Of a DNA stretch of 64,000 nt, positions 53,382-64,000 are shown piece by piece. Below the pieces are notes generated by a model. That model made no database searches. It was not told where the DNA came from and worked only from the letters and a program-made list of their open reading frames with translations. This DNA is from Bathymodiolus brooksi (Eukaryota; Mollusca; Bivalvia; Mytilida; Modiolidae), in NCBI GenBank assembly GCA_963680875.1, contig OY804589.1, positions 26,214,353 through 26,278,352 of the forward strand. Direction: 5' to 3'. Position numbers and translations under genes: made by a program. Positions within the stretch are counted from its first letter, which is position 1. Every line of letters starts with the position of its first letter.

Positions 53382-54059
53382 AGTGTAATTAAAACGTAGA
53401 CATCTACTTTAGTGTAATTAAAACGTAGACATCTACTTTTAGTGTAATTAAAACGTACACATCTACTTTAGTGTAATTAAAATGTAGACATCTACTTTTA
53501 GTGTAATTAAAACGTAGACATCTACTTTAGTGTAATTAAAACGTAGACATCTACTTTTAGTGTAATTGACATCTACTTTTAGTGTAATTAAAACGTAGAC
53601 ATCTACTTTTAGTGTAATTAAAACGTAGACATCTACTCTTAGTGTAATTAAAACGTAGACATCTACTTTAGTGTAATTAAAACGTAGACATATACTTTTA
53701 GTGTAATTAAAACGTAGACATCTACTTTTAGTGTAATTAAAACGTAGACATCTACTTTTAGTGTAGTTAAAACGTAGACATCTACTTTGTTGTAATTAAA
53801 ACGTAGACATCTACTTTAGTGTAATTAAAGCGTAGACATATACTTTTAGTGTAATTAAAACGTAGACATCTACTTATAGTGTAATTAAAACGTAGACATC
53901 TACTTTTAGTGTAATTAAAACGTAGACATCTACTTTAGTGTAATTAAAACGTAGACATCTACTTATAGTGTAATTAAAACGTAGACATCTACTTTTAGTG
54001 TAATTAAAACGTAGACATCTACTTTAGTGTAATTAAAACGTAGACATCTACTTTAGTGT
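53382..54059. repeat. 29/30-bp tandem array, about 23 copies
   Basis: Unit AGTGTAATTAAAACGTAGAC plus ATCTACTTT(T), with alternating 29 and 30 bp forms. The right flank (54060-54200) is dispersed repeat B, whose normal beginning is exactly one such unit. Confidence 0.92.
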
Positions 54060-54200
54060 CCACCACGTCTTTCTGTACTAACCTTCAATGTCAAAATATT
54101 TGAAAGCCAAATAATTTAAAAGTGTTTGGGAGCAAAATACCAAAGGGTCTAAACTGGATAGCCAAACATCGGCTAAGGTCACTATCCCTGTAAAGTTTAA
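54060..54200 (+). repeat. Dispersed repeat B
   Basis: CCACGTCTTTCTGTACTAAC, AAGCCAAATAATTTAAAAG, GGGTCTAAACTGGATAGCC and GGCTAAGGTCACTATCC follow the array without a gap. Confidence 0.7.
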
Positions 54201-54334
54201 TAATCTTTCATGTTCATACGTATTCTTTCTCACTAATAAGTAGTATTCGTTTCACACACGGTTGAATGTCTACAAAAGATGTACCCTCAAATCTGATATA
54301 TTATGTTTTATTGGTGAAATATGTTGTATATCGA

Positions 54335-54445
54335 CATTGTAGTGTTTTGTAGATCATTGTTTACCCTTTAACCTTTGGACATTGCATTGTCTGTCCTTAT
54401 CCGATTTACTGCTTCTGATTACCACTTTGGTATCTTCAAACTTTC
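54335..54445 (+). repeat. Penelope-tail fragment
   Basis: GTTTTGTAGATCATTGTTTA, GACATTGCATTGTCTGTCC and CTGATTACCACTTTGGTATC. Confidence 0.7.
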
Positions 54446-54493
54446 CTTAAGCAAGTATTTGAAGGCTAAATAAGAACGTAGATATCGAATTTA

Positions 54494-56660
54494 GTGCGCT
54501 TGACGCGTTCCTGGAATAACCTTCATCAGTCATGCCTATTTTATAAATACTTTGAAAGCCAAACAAGTCCGCTTGACGCGTTCCTGGAATAACCTTCATC
54601 AGGCATGCTTATAAATACTTTGAAAGCCAAACAAGTCCGCTTGACGCGTTCCTGGAATAACCTTCATCAGGCATGCTTATAAATACTTTGAAAGCCAAAC
54701 AAGTCCGCTTGACGCGTTCCTGGAATAACCTTCACCAGGCATGCCTTTGAAAGCCAAACAAGTCCGCTTGACGCGTTCCTGGAATAACCTTCATCAGGCA
54801 TGCCTATTTTATAAATACTTTGAAAGCCAAACAAGTCCGCTTGACGCGTTCCTGGAATAACCTTCATCAGGCATGCTTATAAATACTTTGAAAGCCAAAC
54901 AAGTCCGCTTGACGCGTTCCTGGAATAACCTTCATCAGGCATGCCTATTTTATAAATACTTTGAAAGCCAAACAAGTCCGCTTGACGCGTTCCTGGAATA
55001 ACCTTCATCAGGCATGCTTATAAATACTTTGAAAGCCAAACAAGTCCGCTTGACGCGTTTCTGGAATAACCTTCATCAGGCATGCCTATTTTATAAATAC
55101 TTTGAAAGCCAAACAAGTCCGCTTGACGCGTTCCTGGAATAACCTTCATCAGGCATGCTTATAAATACTTTGAAAGCCAAACAAGTCCGCTTGACGCGTT
55201 TCTGGAATAACCTTCATCAGGCATGCCTATTTTATAAATACTTTGAAAGCCAAACAAGTCCGCTTGACGCGTTCCTGAAATAACCTTCATCAGGCATGCT
55301 TATAAATACTTTGAAAGCCAAACAAGTCCGCTTGACGCGTTCCTGGAATAACCTTCATCAGGCATGCCTTTGAAAGCCAAACAAGTCCGCTTGACGCGTT
55401 CCTGGAATAACCTTCATCAGGCATGCCTATTTTATAAATACTTTGAAAGCCAAACAAGTCCGCTTGACGCGTTCCTGGAATAACCTTCATCAGGCATGCT
55501 TATAAATACTTTGAAAGCCAAACAAGTCCGCTTGACGCGTTCCTGGAATAACCTTCATCAGGCATGCCTATTTATAAATACTTTGAAAGCCAAACAAGTC
55601 CGCTTGACGCGTTCCTGGAATAACCTTCATCAGGCATGCTTATAAATACTTTGAAAGCCAAACAAGTCCGCTTGACGCGTTTCTGGAATAACCTTCATCA
55701 GGCATGTTCCTGGAATAACCTTCACCAGGCATGCCTTTGAAAGCCAAACAAGTCCGCTTGACGCGTTCCTGGAATAACCTTCATCAGGCATGCCTATTTT
55801 ATAAATACTTTGAAAGCCAAACAAGTCCGCTTGACGCGTTCCTGGAATAACCTTCATCAGGCATGCTTATAAATATTTTGAAAGCCAAACAAGTCCGCTT
55901 GACGCGTTCCTGGAATAACCTTCATCAGGCATGCCTATTTTATAAATACTTTGAAAGCCAAACAAGTCCGCTTGACGCGTTCCTGGAATAACCTTCATCA
56001 GGCATGCTTATAAATACTTTGAAAGCCAAACAAGTCCGCTTGACGCGTTCCTGGAATAACCTTCATCAGGCATGCTTATAAATACTTTGAAAGCCAAACA
56101 AGTCCGCTTGACGCGTTCCTGGAATAACCTTCATCAGGCATGCTTATAAATACTTTGAAAGCCAAACAAGTCCGCTTGACGCGTTTCTGGAATAACCTTC
56201 ATCAGGCATGCCTATTTTATAAATACTTTGTAAGCCAAACAAGTCCGCTTGACGCGTTCCTTGAATAACCTTCATCAGGCATGCTTATAAATACTTTGAA
56301 AGCCAAACAAGTCTGCTTGACGCGTTCCTGGAATAACCTTCATCAGGCATGCCTATTTTATAAATACTTTGAAAGCCAAACAAGTCCGCTTGACGCGTTC
56401 CTGAAATAACCTTCATCAGGCATGCTTATAAATACTTTGAAAGCCAAACAAGTCCGCTTGACGCGTTCCTGCAATAACATTCATCAGGCATGCTTATGCA
56501 TACTTTGAAAGCCAAACAAGTCCGCTTGACGCGCTTCTGGAATAACCTTCATCAGGCATGCCTATTTTATAAATACTTTGAAAGTCAAATAAGTCCGCTT
56601 GACGCGTTCCTGGAATAACCTTCATCAAGCATGCTTAGAAATACTTTGAAAGCCAAATAA
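54494..56660. repeat. 68/73-bp tandem array, about 31 copies
   Basis: Unit AAGCCAAACAAGTCCGCTTG, ACGCGTTCCTGGAATAACC, TTCATCAGGCATG, then either CTTATAAATACTTTG (68 bp) or CCTATTTTATAAATACTTTG (73 bp). A few short units lack the AT part. The two forms alternate through much of the array, giving a dimeric period near 141 bp. It starts from a repeat B left end (AACGTAGATATCGAATTTAG at 54476) and ends in a repeat B continuation (AGCCAAATAATTTAAAAGGG). Confidence 0.95.
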
Positions 56661-56669
56661 TTTAAAAGG

Positions 56670-56990
56670 GGCCCGGGTGCTTCAATGAGTTAGGTCGTTG
56701 GAGAAGACTTCATAAGTTGGTAAAACTTGTGTCCTATCCCTTTTGTTAATTTAATAAATAAAATCATCATAAACTAGGTCGTTGGATCTAACAGCTCATA
56801 CAAGCTTATCAACAATACGGCGTGGGTTCGCGCCCAGCTTTGTAAATTACAAAAAAGGGTGCACTCAACTCGAAGCCGCAAGTGATAAAGTTTACCAGTT
56901 GCTTGCCCAGGGCCGGTGGTTCTCTCCGGCTTCCTCCACCACTAGAACTGGCCGCCATGATATAGCTGAAAGTGGCGTTAAATACCAAAA
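56670..56990 (+). mobile_element. SINE-B copy interrupted by a LINE tail
   Basis: Head GGTGCTTCAATGAGTTAGGT, insertion at 56703-56774, then CTCATACAAGCTTATCAAC, GGCGTGGGTTCGCG and the shared tail to GGCGTTAAATACC. Confidence 0.85.
56703..56774 (+). mobile_element. 72-bp LINE 3' end with 12-bp target duplication
   Basis: Flanked by TAGGTCGTTGGA at 56691-56702 and 56775-56786. The insert (GAAGACTTCATAAGTTGG ... AACTTGTGTCCTATCCC ... AATAAATAAAATCATCAT) is colinear with the one at 42052-42126. The 12-bp duplication fits target-primed reverse transcription. Confidence 0.7.
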
Positions 56991-56999
56991 TTCAATTCA

Positions 57000-57180
57000 A
57001 GTAAATCAAAGAGCATAAACATGATAAAATCACTTATGACTGAGGGAGGAGAACCTTAGTTTTATTAATAATTACATTTTTTAAGATCTGTAAATTTCTG
57101 TAATAAATATATCTAATAAGCCATGTCAGTGTCGAAATACATCGGAGAGATTAATGGTCCACCACCTGAGGTATCGGATT
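57000..57180 (+). repeat. Dispersed repeat B, distal part
   Basis: ATCACTTATGACTGAGGGAG, ACCTTAGTTTTATTAATAAT, TAAATATATCTAATAAGCC and GTCCACCACCTGAGGTATCG. Confidence 0.6.
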
Positions 57181-57834
57181 GGTTGTCCAATACACTTTAA
57201 TTAATGGCGGTGATCATGAAACTCGCAATGCGTACATATATATTTTGTGAATAAAGTATGTTTCAACGAACTAACCATGACCAGAATCATTAAGATTAGG
57301 TATGATATGTGTTCCTATCTATGAAAGATCTATTCTCTGAAAAAAAATGAGGAGATGTGGTTTTACAAAAAAGGATAAACGTATTTGTACAACCCGTGGT
57401 ATTTTGTGTTAATGAGTGTGCGCTATATAATTCGACATTCCCTATGGAGAGAGCACTACCTATACGCATACATAGGAAGCGCTGGGTAGCTCTATGGGTT
57501 TATCCCTTGGAAACCGTTACCAATATCCAGCAGTGAAAAGCAAAAAATATAAAACACTGAGAGATATATTTTTATTTCAGCAGTCAAACTGCCCATGCAA
57601 AATAGTGTGTCAGCAAATGTTTTATAAAAAAAATAATTGACCTGAAAAAATGCGAGAAACTTGTAATCTGGCTGCAGTTTAAAAAAAGACTTAGAAAAAA
57701 GAATCTTGCTTCGGTGGGAAAATATATTCCCAAAGTCAAATGGATGGTTCCTTATAGACTTCGTGAAAAAGATTGCTCATTGACGTACATGTCAAAAAGT
57801 ATCAGAGGAGCTTCGGTACATACATTTTTAATTA
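57181..57834. other. Non-coding stretch
   Basis: No gene. Near 57737, AAGTCAAATGGATGGTTCCT before TAT resembles the right end of the TTA-flanked MITE family, so a decayed copy may end there. Confidence 0.4.
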
Positions 57835-58040
57835 GATATTCTATCGAAATTTAGTTCCTAAATAATATTATTTATCAATTTAAAAACTAAGATCCATCTT
57901 CCTTTGGCAAAAGTAACATTTGTTGATGTTAGCTATTCTGCTTAAGACCTTTGAATTTTTTGTCTATAAAATTTGACTTTCAAACCTATGGGCATATCTG
58001 TTGGAATGTATCCAAGATACGCATCGAGTGCATAAAATAG
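57835..58040 (-). repeat. Dispersed repeat B
   Basis: Minus strand: TTAGATATTCTATCGAAATT, TAACATTTGTTGATGTTAGC and TTTGACTTTCAAACC. Diverged. Confidence 0.5.
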
Positions 58041-59157
58041 TTTTTCTTTCTTTTTATTTATTTATATTAATTAATATATTTTTGAAGAAATTCCATAGAA
58101 AACCCCCCCCCCCCCCAAAATGTTCGATTAAGTTCCTGCAATTGTGATATTATATTTGTATACAAGATCTCTCTCTATATATATTATATATACATTTACT
58201 ATATTGTGAAATTGTTACCTCTGTGAATGTATTTTGCGTCACATTTTGATCGTTTAATAAATGATAAGAATGATTATACACATGTAATAATAAAATAATG
58301 ATAGTACTAATTACCATTAATTTGCATGAAATTTCTGTAATATTAATAAATTATTATCATTATTGATAAATATGCATATTTTTTTCTAGACATTATTATT
58401 ATTTTTTTCTTATTATTATTGATATATATGTATATGTATATATAGTATGTAGACTATTTAATTTATCATTTATTCTAACAGGTTAAATTCAGAAGAAATA
58501 TAAAAATTAAAATAAAAAAATTGTCTAAATATTAAATTATTGCTCACCACTTAATGGATTACTCTTCCTCGCTATCTGGAGACGTCTTTAGATATTTGTG
58601 CTTAGCAAAAAGTATATATACATACGACATACACACACACATATACGTATATATTTATTCATAAATAGGTATAGAACATTCCATTTAGAGATATGTGATA
58701 TATATACGTCTGATCCCACCTTGCTTCAAGTTACAAAGCTTCTAGATATAGTATGACATGAGAGAACCCGAAACAATTTATTAAAATCCTCAACTCCATC
58801 TAACAGAAACAATTTATTAAAAATCCTAAACTTGATCAAAACAGAACTAGCTAGGAACGGCCTTTCTAAATTGAAACGTTTAATTTTCATTTGGTTGACA
58901 GTCTGCTTCTTATCTTTAGGAGAACATTTGTATTAATTTTTTTTATACAAATTCAATTTCTCTAAGGGGATGTGATTGTCGATGAAATAACATTTACTAG
59001 GAGCGCATTGAAAATTTATTATGTAAGATAATAATCTTTTGGTTTTCATCCAAATATTAAAACGGAGAGATGATTATCTTCTTTTTGGAATGGTTAAAAC
59101 TTCTAACGAGGTGTATTTCCATTCTATGCAGTGTACACTATAGACAATCTTCCCTAT
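58041..59157. other. AT-rich stretch, no gene seen
   Basis: Poly-C run near 58105, AT and ATT simple repeats at 58160-58450, and an AC/AT dinucleotide patch near 58625. No open frame of interest. Confidence 0.6.
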
Positions 59158-59345
59158 AGCATCGGTGGTGTAATAGTTAGTGTGCTCGCCTCGAGTGTGC
59201 TCGCCCATGGGTTTGAACCGATCGGGTCTAAGCAAAGACTACAATATTGGTATTTGCTGCTTCTCTGTGAAGCACGCAGCATTAAGGAGAAAGAGCAAAG
59301 ACTGGTTGGCTCGGAATCAGGATACCGTGTCGGAGTGTCTATCCG
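59158..59345 (+). mobile_element. SINE-D copy, 3' truncated
   Basis: AGCATCGGTGGTGTAATAGT, CTCGCCTCGAGTGTG, GGGTTTGAACCGATCGGGTC, GAAGCACGCAGCATTAAGG and GTGTCTATCCGCGGACT. Open frames of 91-106 residues over it are spurious. Confidence 0.75.
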
Positions 59346-60073
59346 CGGACTATTGTCAACACATCGACCAGTGACCACGAAAAACACGGAAAAGTACGAT
59401 AGCATTGGCGACAAAAAAGAAAAAAGCATGTGTACGCATAAAATAAGTTAAAACTGAGTTATCTATTTAACCTACGGACATTCACGTAAAACATGAAATT
59501 ATACGTAGATACCCCCCCCTCCTCCAACTACAATAATAAATTCGTTTGTTTTTATGAAAATGTAACATGAGATGGGAATAATGAGAAAAAAATTAGGACG
59601 ATATACAATTGTAAACATTGTATTGCAGTTGATCTGATATTAAAACATAACTAAAAGGGCACGATGTTGCGAAGAGTCAGATATATTATTTATTCTAATA
59701 ATGGGAACGACTGTGTGATGTCACATGAAGATGTGTCATGGCAGCTTACACTACGACAGGAAATTCCAAATATTCAGATTTTTAATTGGGCATATTAATG
59801 TTAATAAAGGTGTTTTTTGTTTAATAATTAGTTATTTACAAATAAAAAATTACAATGTATTGAATTATAACAATTGTTCAACTAACTGGCCTTTTCCTTT
59901 AACTGTATTTAATAAATTTATGCAGATCAAGATTATAAAGAACAAAAAATATTTTTTGCGTTCTTCCGTCACCGACATTATCCGTGAAGTTCTGGTTTCA
60001 GATACTTGCACAGAAGTCTTTGACTCAAAGTGTTCGAGTGTTTAATACCAAATTAGTTTGATATTAAAATAAA
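59346..60073. other. Non-coding stretch
   Basis: A 106-codon plus frame at 59725-60045 has low-complexity Asn/Ile/Lys composition. Its last third (SSVTDIIREVLVSDTC) could be a remnant, but I cannot assign it. Confidence 0.4.
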
Positions 60074-63000
60074 ATGAGTTCAAGAAAACGGAAAAAAAGC
60101 ACAACAGGAGGATTGTGCAGTCTCTATAATACACAGCGCAAAATCGAACAATGAAAATTTGGTATCATGTTCGGTTTATTGCTTTGAAAAATTGTTAGAC
60201 ATAAAGTGGCGACGTCTTGAAAGCACAGCAGAAGCTCTTAGAATGGCGGATGTCTGTGTCCAAATCCCGTCTACTTTTTCAGAGGGATTGGGTTATCACA
60301 GGGATTGCTACCAGAAGTTCACGATGAACCTGAGTCGCTTGCCAGCACCGTCACCATCCATTGCAGGTAGTAGTGATTTTGAAAGTAGACGCCCTAGGTC
60401 TCTTGATCCTGACAAAATAATATTCAGACCAGACTGTATATTTTGTGAAAAGGAAGGAAGAAAGAAAGTTAAAGTGAAGGGTAGTAGGACGACAGAAGGA
60501 ACCGTTCGGTTTGAATATGATGGTGGGGTGACTGTCCAAAGAATTGCACAGGAAAAGCATGACGAGCATCTGCTCACTAGAATAAGAGATGTTGACCTGT
60601 TTGCCTGTTAAACGCAGTACCATCCATCTTGCAGAAATAAGTACAGCCAAAACCCTGAGAAATGGAGAAGTAAAGATGCAGATTCCAAAGAGCGACAAAG
60701 TTACACTGAGAAGGCGCACAGAGAGGCTTTCGATATACATTTTTGTAGTGAAATTGTTCATTGAACGATTCGTTATTTTAGGCAAATCAGTTGTTAAATT
60801 GAATGAACCCATGGAAATATATGTCTCTAAATTAGCAGAAACGGAGTTTTCAAATCCGAATTATAGAAGCGAAAATCTCAAGGTTAATTTGGAAAAAACT
60901 TATGGAAAAAAGATAATGTATATAAAGATGGAGACCCACGAGAAATTTGAGTCTTACCTGGTAGACAAAATTGGTGATACCGCTTCTCTTCTCAGACAGG
61001 AAATTAACGATATGTTCGAGAGTGAAGGAAGCAGTTTGTCATGGCCCCCGACAGCAAAGTACCTGAACGATCTGAATTTTTCTTTGCCTGAAAAGCTAGA
61101 TCAATTTCTTACTTCTCTTCTTACTGGAAAAAAATCCCGGTTACAACTCCAAAAGTTGCCCGTTTAGTTAATTCCATTGGGCAGGATATATGTAGAGGAG
61201 TAAAGCATGGACGCTGGAAATTTCCCAAGCATATTCTCTTGTGCATGGCACTTCGTCACTGGTTTCGAAGTGCTGAGATCACAACACTTCTTATAAGCTC
61301 GATCACTTGGAAACGTACTCATTTTCCCTGGAACTTGAAACTGCTATTGCCATAGCAATTGAAACAACATCAACTTTATTGTCACCACAAATTGTTAGAA
61401 ATCCAAATGTTCCATTCATATTCCTTTCAGAATTTGATAACATTGATCAGTTGTTAAATGATCTTTGCGGGATGGCTTCTGTACACACCTCACATGGAAT
61501 TATGCTACAAGATGTTTCTTGTTCAGCAGATCAGGAGGTAGAGGGTGATATGCCTAGCATTCCAGTTGTTCACAAGAGTGGTATTAGATCATTGAAACTT
61601 GAAACGGAGGAAGTTCCTCCTGACTGTTATTTGACCCATAAAAGGAGTCCTAGTTATGCAGTCGAGAAGACGAAATATCTGGAACGGAAGGTTTGGTTGC
61701 ACTTGAATGTAAGAAAGATCTTTTGTGGGTTATGGCAAGTTATCTTAGTTCCTATTTAGAGCAGGAGTTACCTGGAGGACTGGCTGGATTTTGGTCAGTA
61801 CTAGGAGATAAACCACCAAGACTGACGATAATAGATTACTATCCAGTTATATACCAACCCATTACAGATAACAAGGCAGTCTAGAAATGCCTTCGTTATT
61901 CAGAACAGGCAGCAAGGGAGGTAGGACAATAGTATGTGGTAACAACTTTTGATCTAGGTGTATGCATGAAAGCATACCCAATCATTTGGAATCAACCTAA
62001 CAAGTTTGAGTATCATATCATTATGATTGGAACATTCCATGTTGTGTGCGCATACTTCAAGATGATCGGGAAGAATATGGAAGGAACTGGATTGTCAGAT
62101 ATTTTATTAGAAGCAGGTTTGATTGGATCGGGTTCTATTACGGGTGTAATGACAGGAAAACATTACAGCAGAGCAATGCACTATCACAAAATACTACTAG
62201 ATGCTTTAGCAAGATTTCTTTTTGAGGAGTTTTGTTTTGTTTTGTTTTTGAGGCGAAGAAAGGCCAATTATGGGTCTTCCAGATGATTCTTTCGAATTAC
62301 TAAAGACCCTTGTCGATGAACCAGATAACGCTTCATTTGAGTCGGCATTAAACAATGAAGACATCTCATCGACATGACGCGCACACAGGACATCTTGGAA
62401 AGACGGCACAGCTTTGGGTGTTATACATGGATCACATCTGGCTCGTTTTACAACTGACTAAAGCTGTTAAAACTAACAACTTACTTCTTTATACCAGGTG
62501 TCTTTTCCTGATGGTAATCTCTTTTTCAGTTTTGGAGGGCAAAATTATGCTCGATATCTGACGTTTTTCTCGGTGTTTTTCGCAAAAATAGAAATATCCC
62601 ATCCTGGTGCAACATATTTATTAAAAGGGGCGCCATCAGCGTGGCAAGATCTTTCGTTCCAGGAAATAGATGTCCAGTAGATAAAACTATAGAGGAAACT
62701 TTTATGAAGCACTCTATATCACATGGAGGTGGCAGCGCAGGTTTTTCTGGTTTGCTGAGTAATTATGACACATATCAAAGATGGGTGCAAGCAGCCCATG
62801 AAATAGTACAGTTTGTGAAGGGAGCTTTAGCCATGGTTGATATGTTGGCGGACGATTCTGACGCAAAGACACATCGTGATCTGCGCAGAACCGAGATAGA
62901 AAGGAGTGAGGCAAATGTCGTAAAAGTTGCTGAAGCAATTGTTGGTTTCATCAATCCATTCGAAATGGAACAAAAAGACAAGTTGTACTGTATTTCATCT

Positions 63001-64000
63001 GGTGCGTCTGCTCCCTCAGAGATTGAACGCGACGTTATACTAGCATTCGGTGCTGACGCAAAAGTTGATTTCATTATAGAACGCTTGGAGAAGCACGAGA
63101 AGTTCTTTGATTCGATCAAACGATTAAATTTGAAAACGTTGTCTGAGTTGACAAAGAAAACAACAATCAAGTCATCTCAAAACAAAATTATCGCATATCG
63201 CCAACAAAGTAACATTGCATTTCAGCTTCTTGTTCGTTCACAATGTGATGATCTCAAGATGAATTTGAAGGAACTTCTAGCATATACCCTCACTCTAGTT
63301 CCATATAGTATTGCGACTTCCGATGGTTTTCTGAACAAGACATAAATCCAAAGGCTATCAATTTTTTACTAAAGATGTGGAGGAGTTCCACCTCCTCCAG
63401 ATGATAAGACGCTAGTGATAGAGGATGGCAATGCGGCTTTTTACTATCTGAAAGATTTGCCACCCAATTTCAGAGACATTTGTGCCAGACTCTGATATGG
63501 TAGTCAGAAAGTCGGATATTATCTTTAGCACAGACATGTATCTAGAAAACTCCATAAAGTCGATGGAACGAAAGCGCAGAGGTTGCAGTGAAAAATTGAT
63601 TGTTACTGGTGAAAATACGGAAAAGCCAGCAGACTGGAAGACCTTCCTTGCCAACGAAGACAACAAAAAGCAGCTCAATGAACTTCTTTGTCGTGTTTGG
63701 AGGACGGATAATTTCGCCCCTAAGCTGTTGGACAAGAACGTAATAACCGTTTCTGATGGGCATGCCTTTCATATTACAAGTTATGATGGTACCAGCGTAT
63801 GTCGCACAGAAATTAAATCAATTGAATCGACACAGGAAGAAACTGATTCACGAGTTGTTCTTTATTGTTTCTATGGAAAACAACAAGGATACAGAAATAT
63901 TAGAATTCGTAGTCCGGATACCGAGATATTCTTTATCTCCCTTCACTACGCGTTGGAATTTCAAGGAGTGACAATTCTCTTTGATACTGGAACTGGAAAC
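60074..64000 (+). pseudogene. Large multi-domain protein of unknown function, frame-broken, runs off the window
   Basis: A chain of colinear frames begins at ATG 60074 (MSSRKRKKSTTGGLCSLYN). About ten frame changes (near 60155, 60770, 61133, 61300, 61690, 62245, 62370, 62510, 62635 and 63490) and several in-frame stops (60609, 61882, 61930 and others) break it. Visible pieces in order: GLGYHRDCYQKF; a zinc-ligand-like set (RPDCIFCEKE ... FAC ... YHPSC); LSWPPTAKYLNDL; VARLVNSIGQDICRG; FPKHILLCMALRHWF; TIIDYYPVIYQPITD; VVTTFDLGVCMKAYP; GGQNYARYLTFFS; FVPGNRCPVDKTIEETFMKH; TIKSSQNKIIAYRQQSNIAF. I recall similar unnamed proteins present in many copies in mollusc and cnidarian assemblies, which suggests a mobile or selfish gene, but no transposase signature is certain. 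Confidence 0.6.
63497..64000 (+). pseudogene. C-terminal module of the unknown protein, open to the window end
   Basis: From ATG 63497 the frame is open for 168 codons with no stop before the edge, the longest clean piece of this protein after 62641-63345. It contains FSTDMYLENSIKSMERKRR, then STQEETDSRVVLYC, then NIRIRSPDTEIFFISLHYA and FDTGTG. The pattern E-x-D-x-R ... S-P-D-T/D is reminiscent of the acidic metal-binding positions of PIN/FEN1-like nucleases. That comparison is inference from spacing and chemistry only. Confidence 0.55.

Noticed and set aside
53382..56660. CRISPR-like regularity of short repeats
   Set aside because: Units are contiguous with no unique spacers, and the setting is animal DNA.
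59725..60045. 106-residue open frame just upstream of the large protein
   Set aside because: AT-driven composition, no domain, no evident join to the following gene.
60074..64000. Interpreting frame changes in the large protein as introns
   Set aside because: Adjacent conserved blocks abut without intervening sequence or GT-AG pairs, so indels (true decay or assembly error) fit better.

Overview
This 64 kb window is AT-rich animal nuclear DNA, most likely from a mollusc, and I lean towards a bivalve. Three things point there. Neuropeptide precursors carry amidated peptides ending GGGRFamide, the form known for oyster CCK/sulfakinin. tRNA-headed SINEs of a molluscan type are everywhere. A Penelope-like reverse transcriptase is present with a tail repeat that I associate with bivalve genomes. 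There are no bacterial operons, CRISPR arrays or rRNA genes.

The only genes that look intact are three small, single-coding-exon secreted peptide precursors, all on the minus strand: 11507-11954, 29813-30217 and 50623-50991. Each starts just downstream of a good 3' splice site, so each has at least one unseen upstream exon. They are paralogues. Copy 1 has two amidated peptides, one ending GGGRFamide and one ending TRFamide. Copy 2 keeps only the first. Copy 3 keeps only the second position, now ending FRVamide, and has a decayed first position. This dispersed cluster with complementary peptide loss is the most interesting biology in the window.

Almost everything else is mobile or repetitive. 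Two PHD-finger LINEs of the Jockey/CR1 kind lie at about 5.8-9.1 kb (decayed) and 22817-26500 (full length, inserted into a SINE with a GGTGG duplication). A decayed IS630/Tc1/mariner-type transposon with about 82 residues between its last two catalytic residues (DD82E) spans about 32.5-35.1 kb. A Penelope-like element lies at 48.4-50.2 kb. A TTAA-flanked element at 17761-18446 carries a small open frame. Several non-autonomous families have visible inverted ends and target-site duplications: a TTA-flanked family with four copies, TA-flanked ones, a 90-bp one and large foldbacks. Tandem arrays (51, 41, 42, 60, 74, 30, 29/30 and 68/73 bp units) fill about 8 kb. Several of them are visibly expansions of short segments of dispersed repeats also present as single copies here.

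The right end, from about 60.07 kb past the window edge, is a badly frame-broken copy of a large protein that I do not recognise by name. It has an N-terminal zinc-ligand-like region and a C-terminal E-x-D-x-R ... S-P-D-T signature. The frame breaks in all the large elements could be true decay or, in part, assembly indels. The intact peptide genes argue for true decay.
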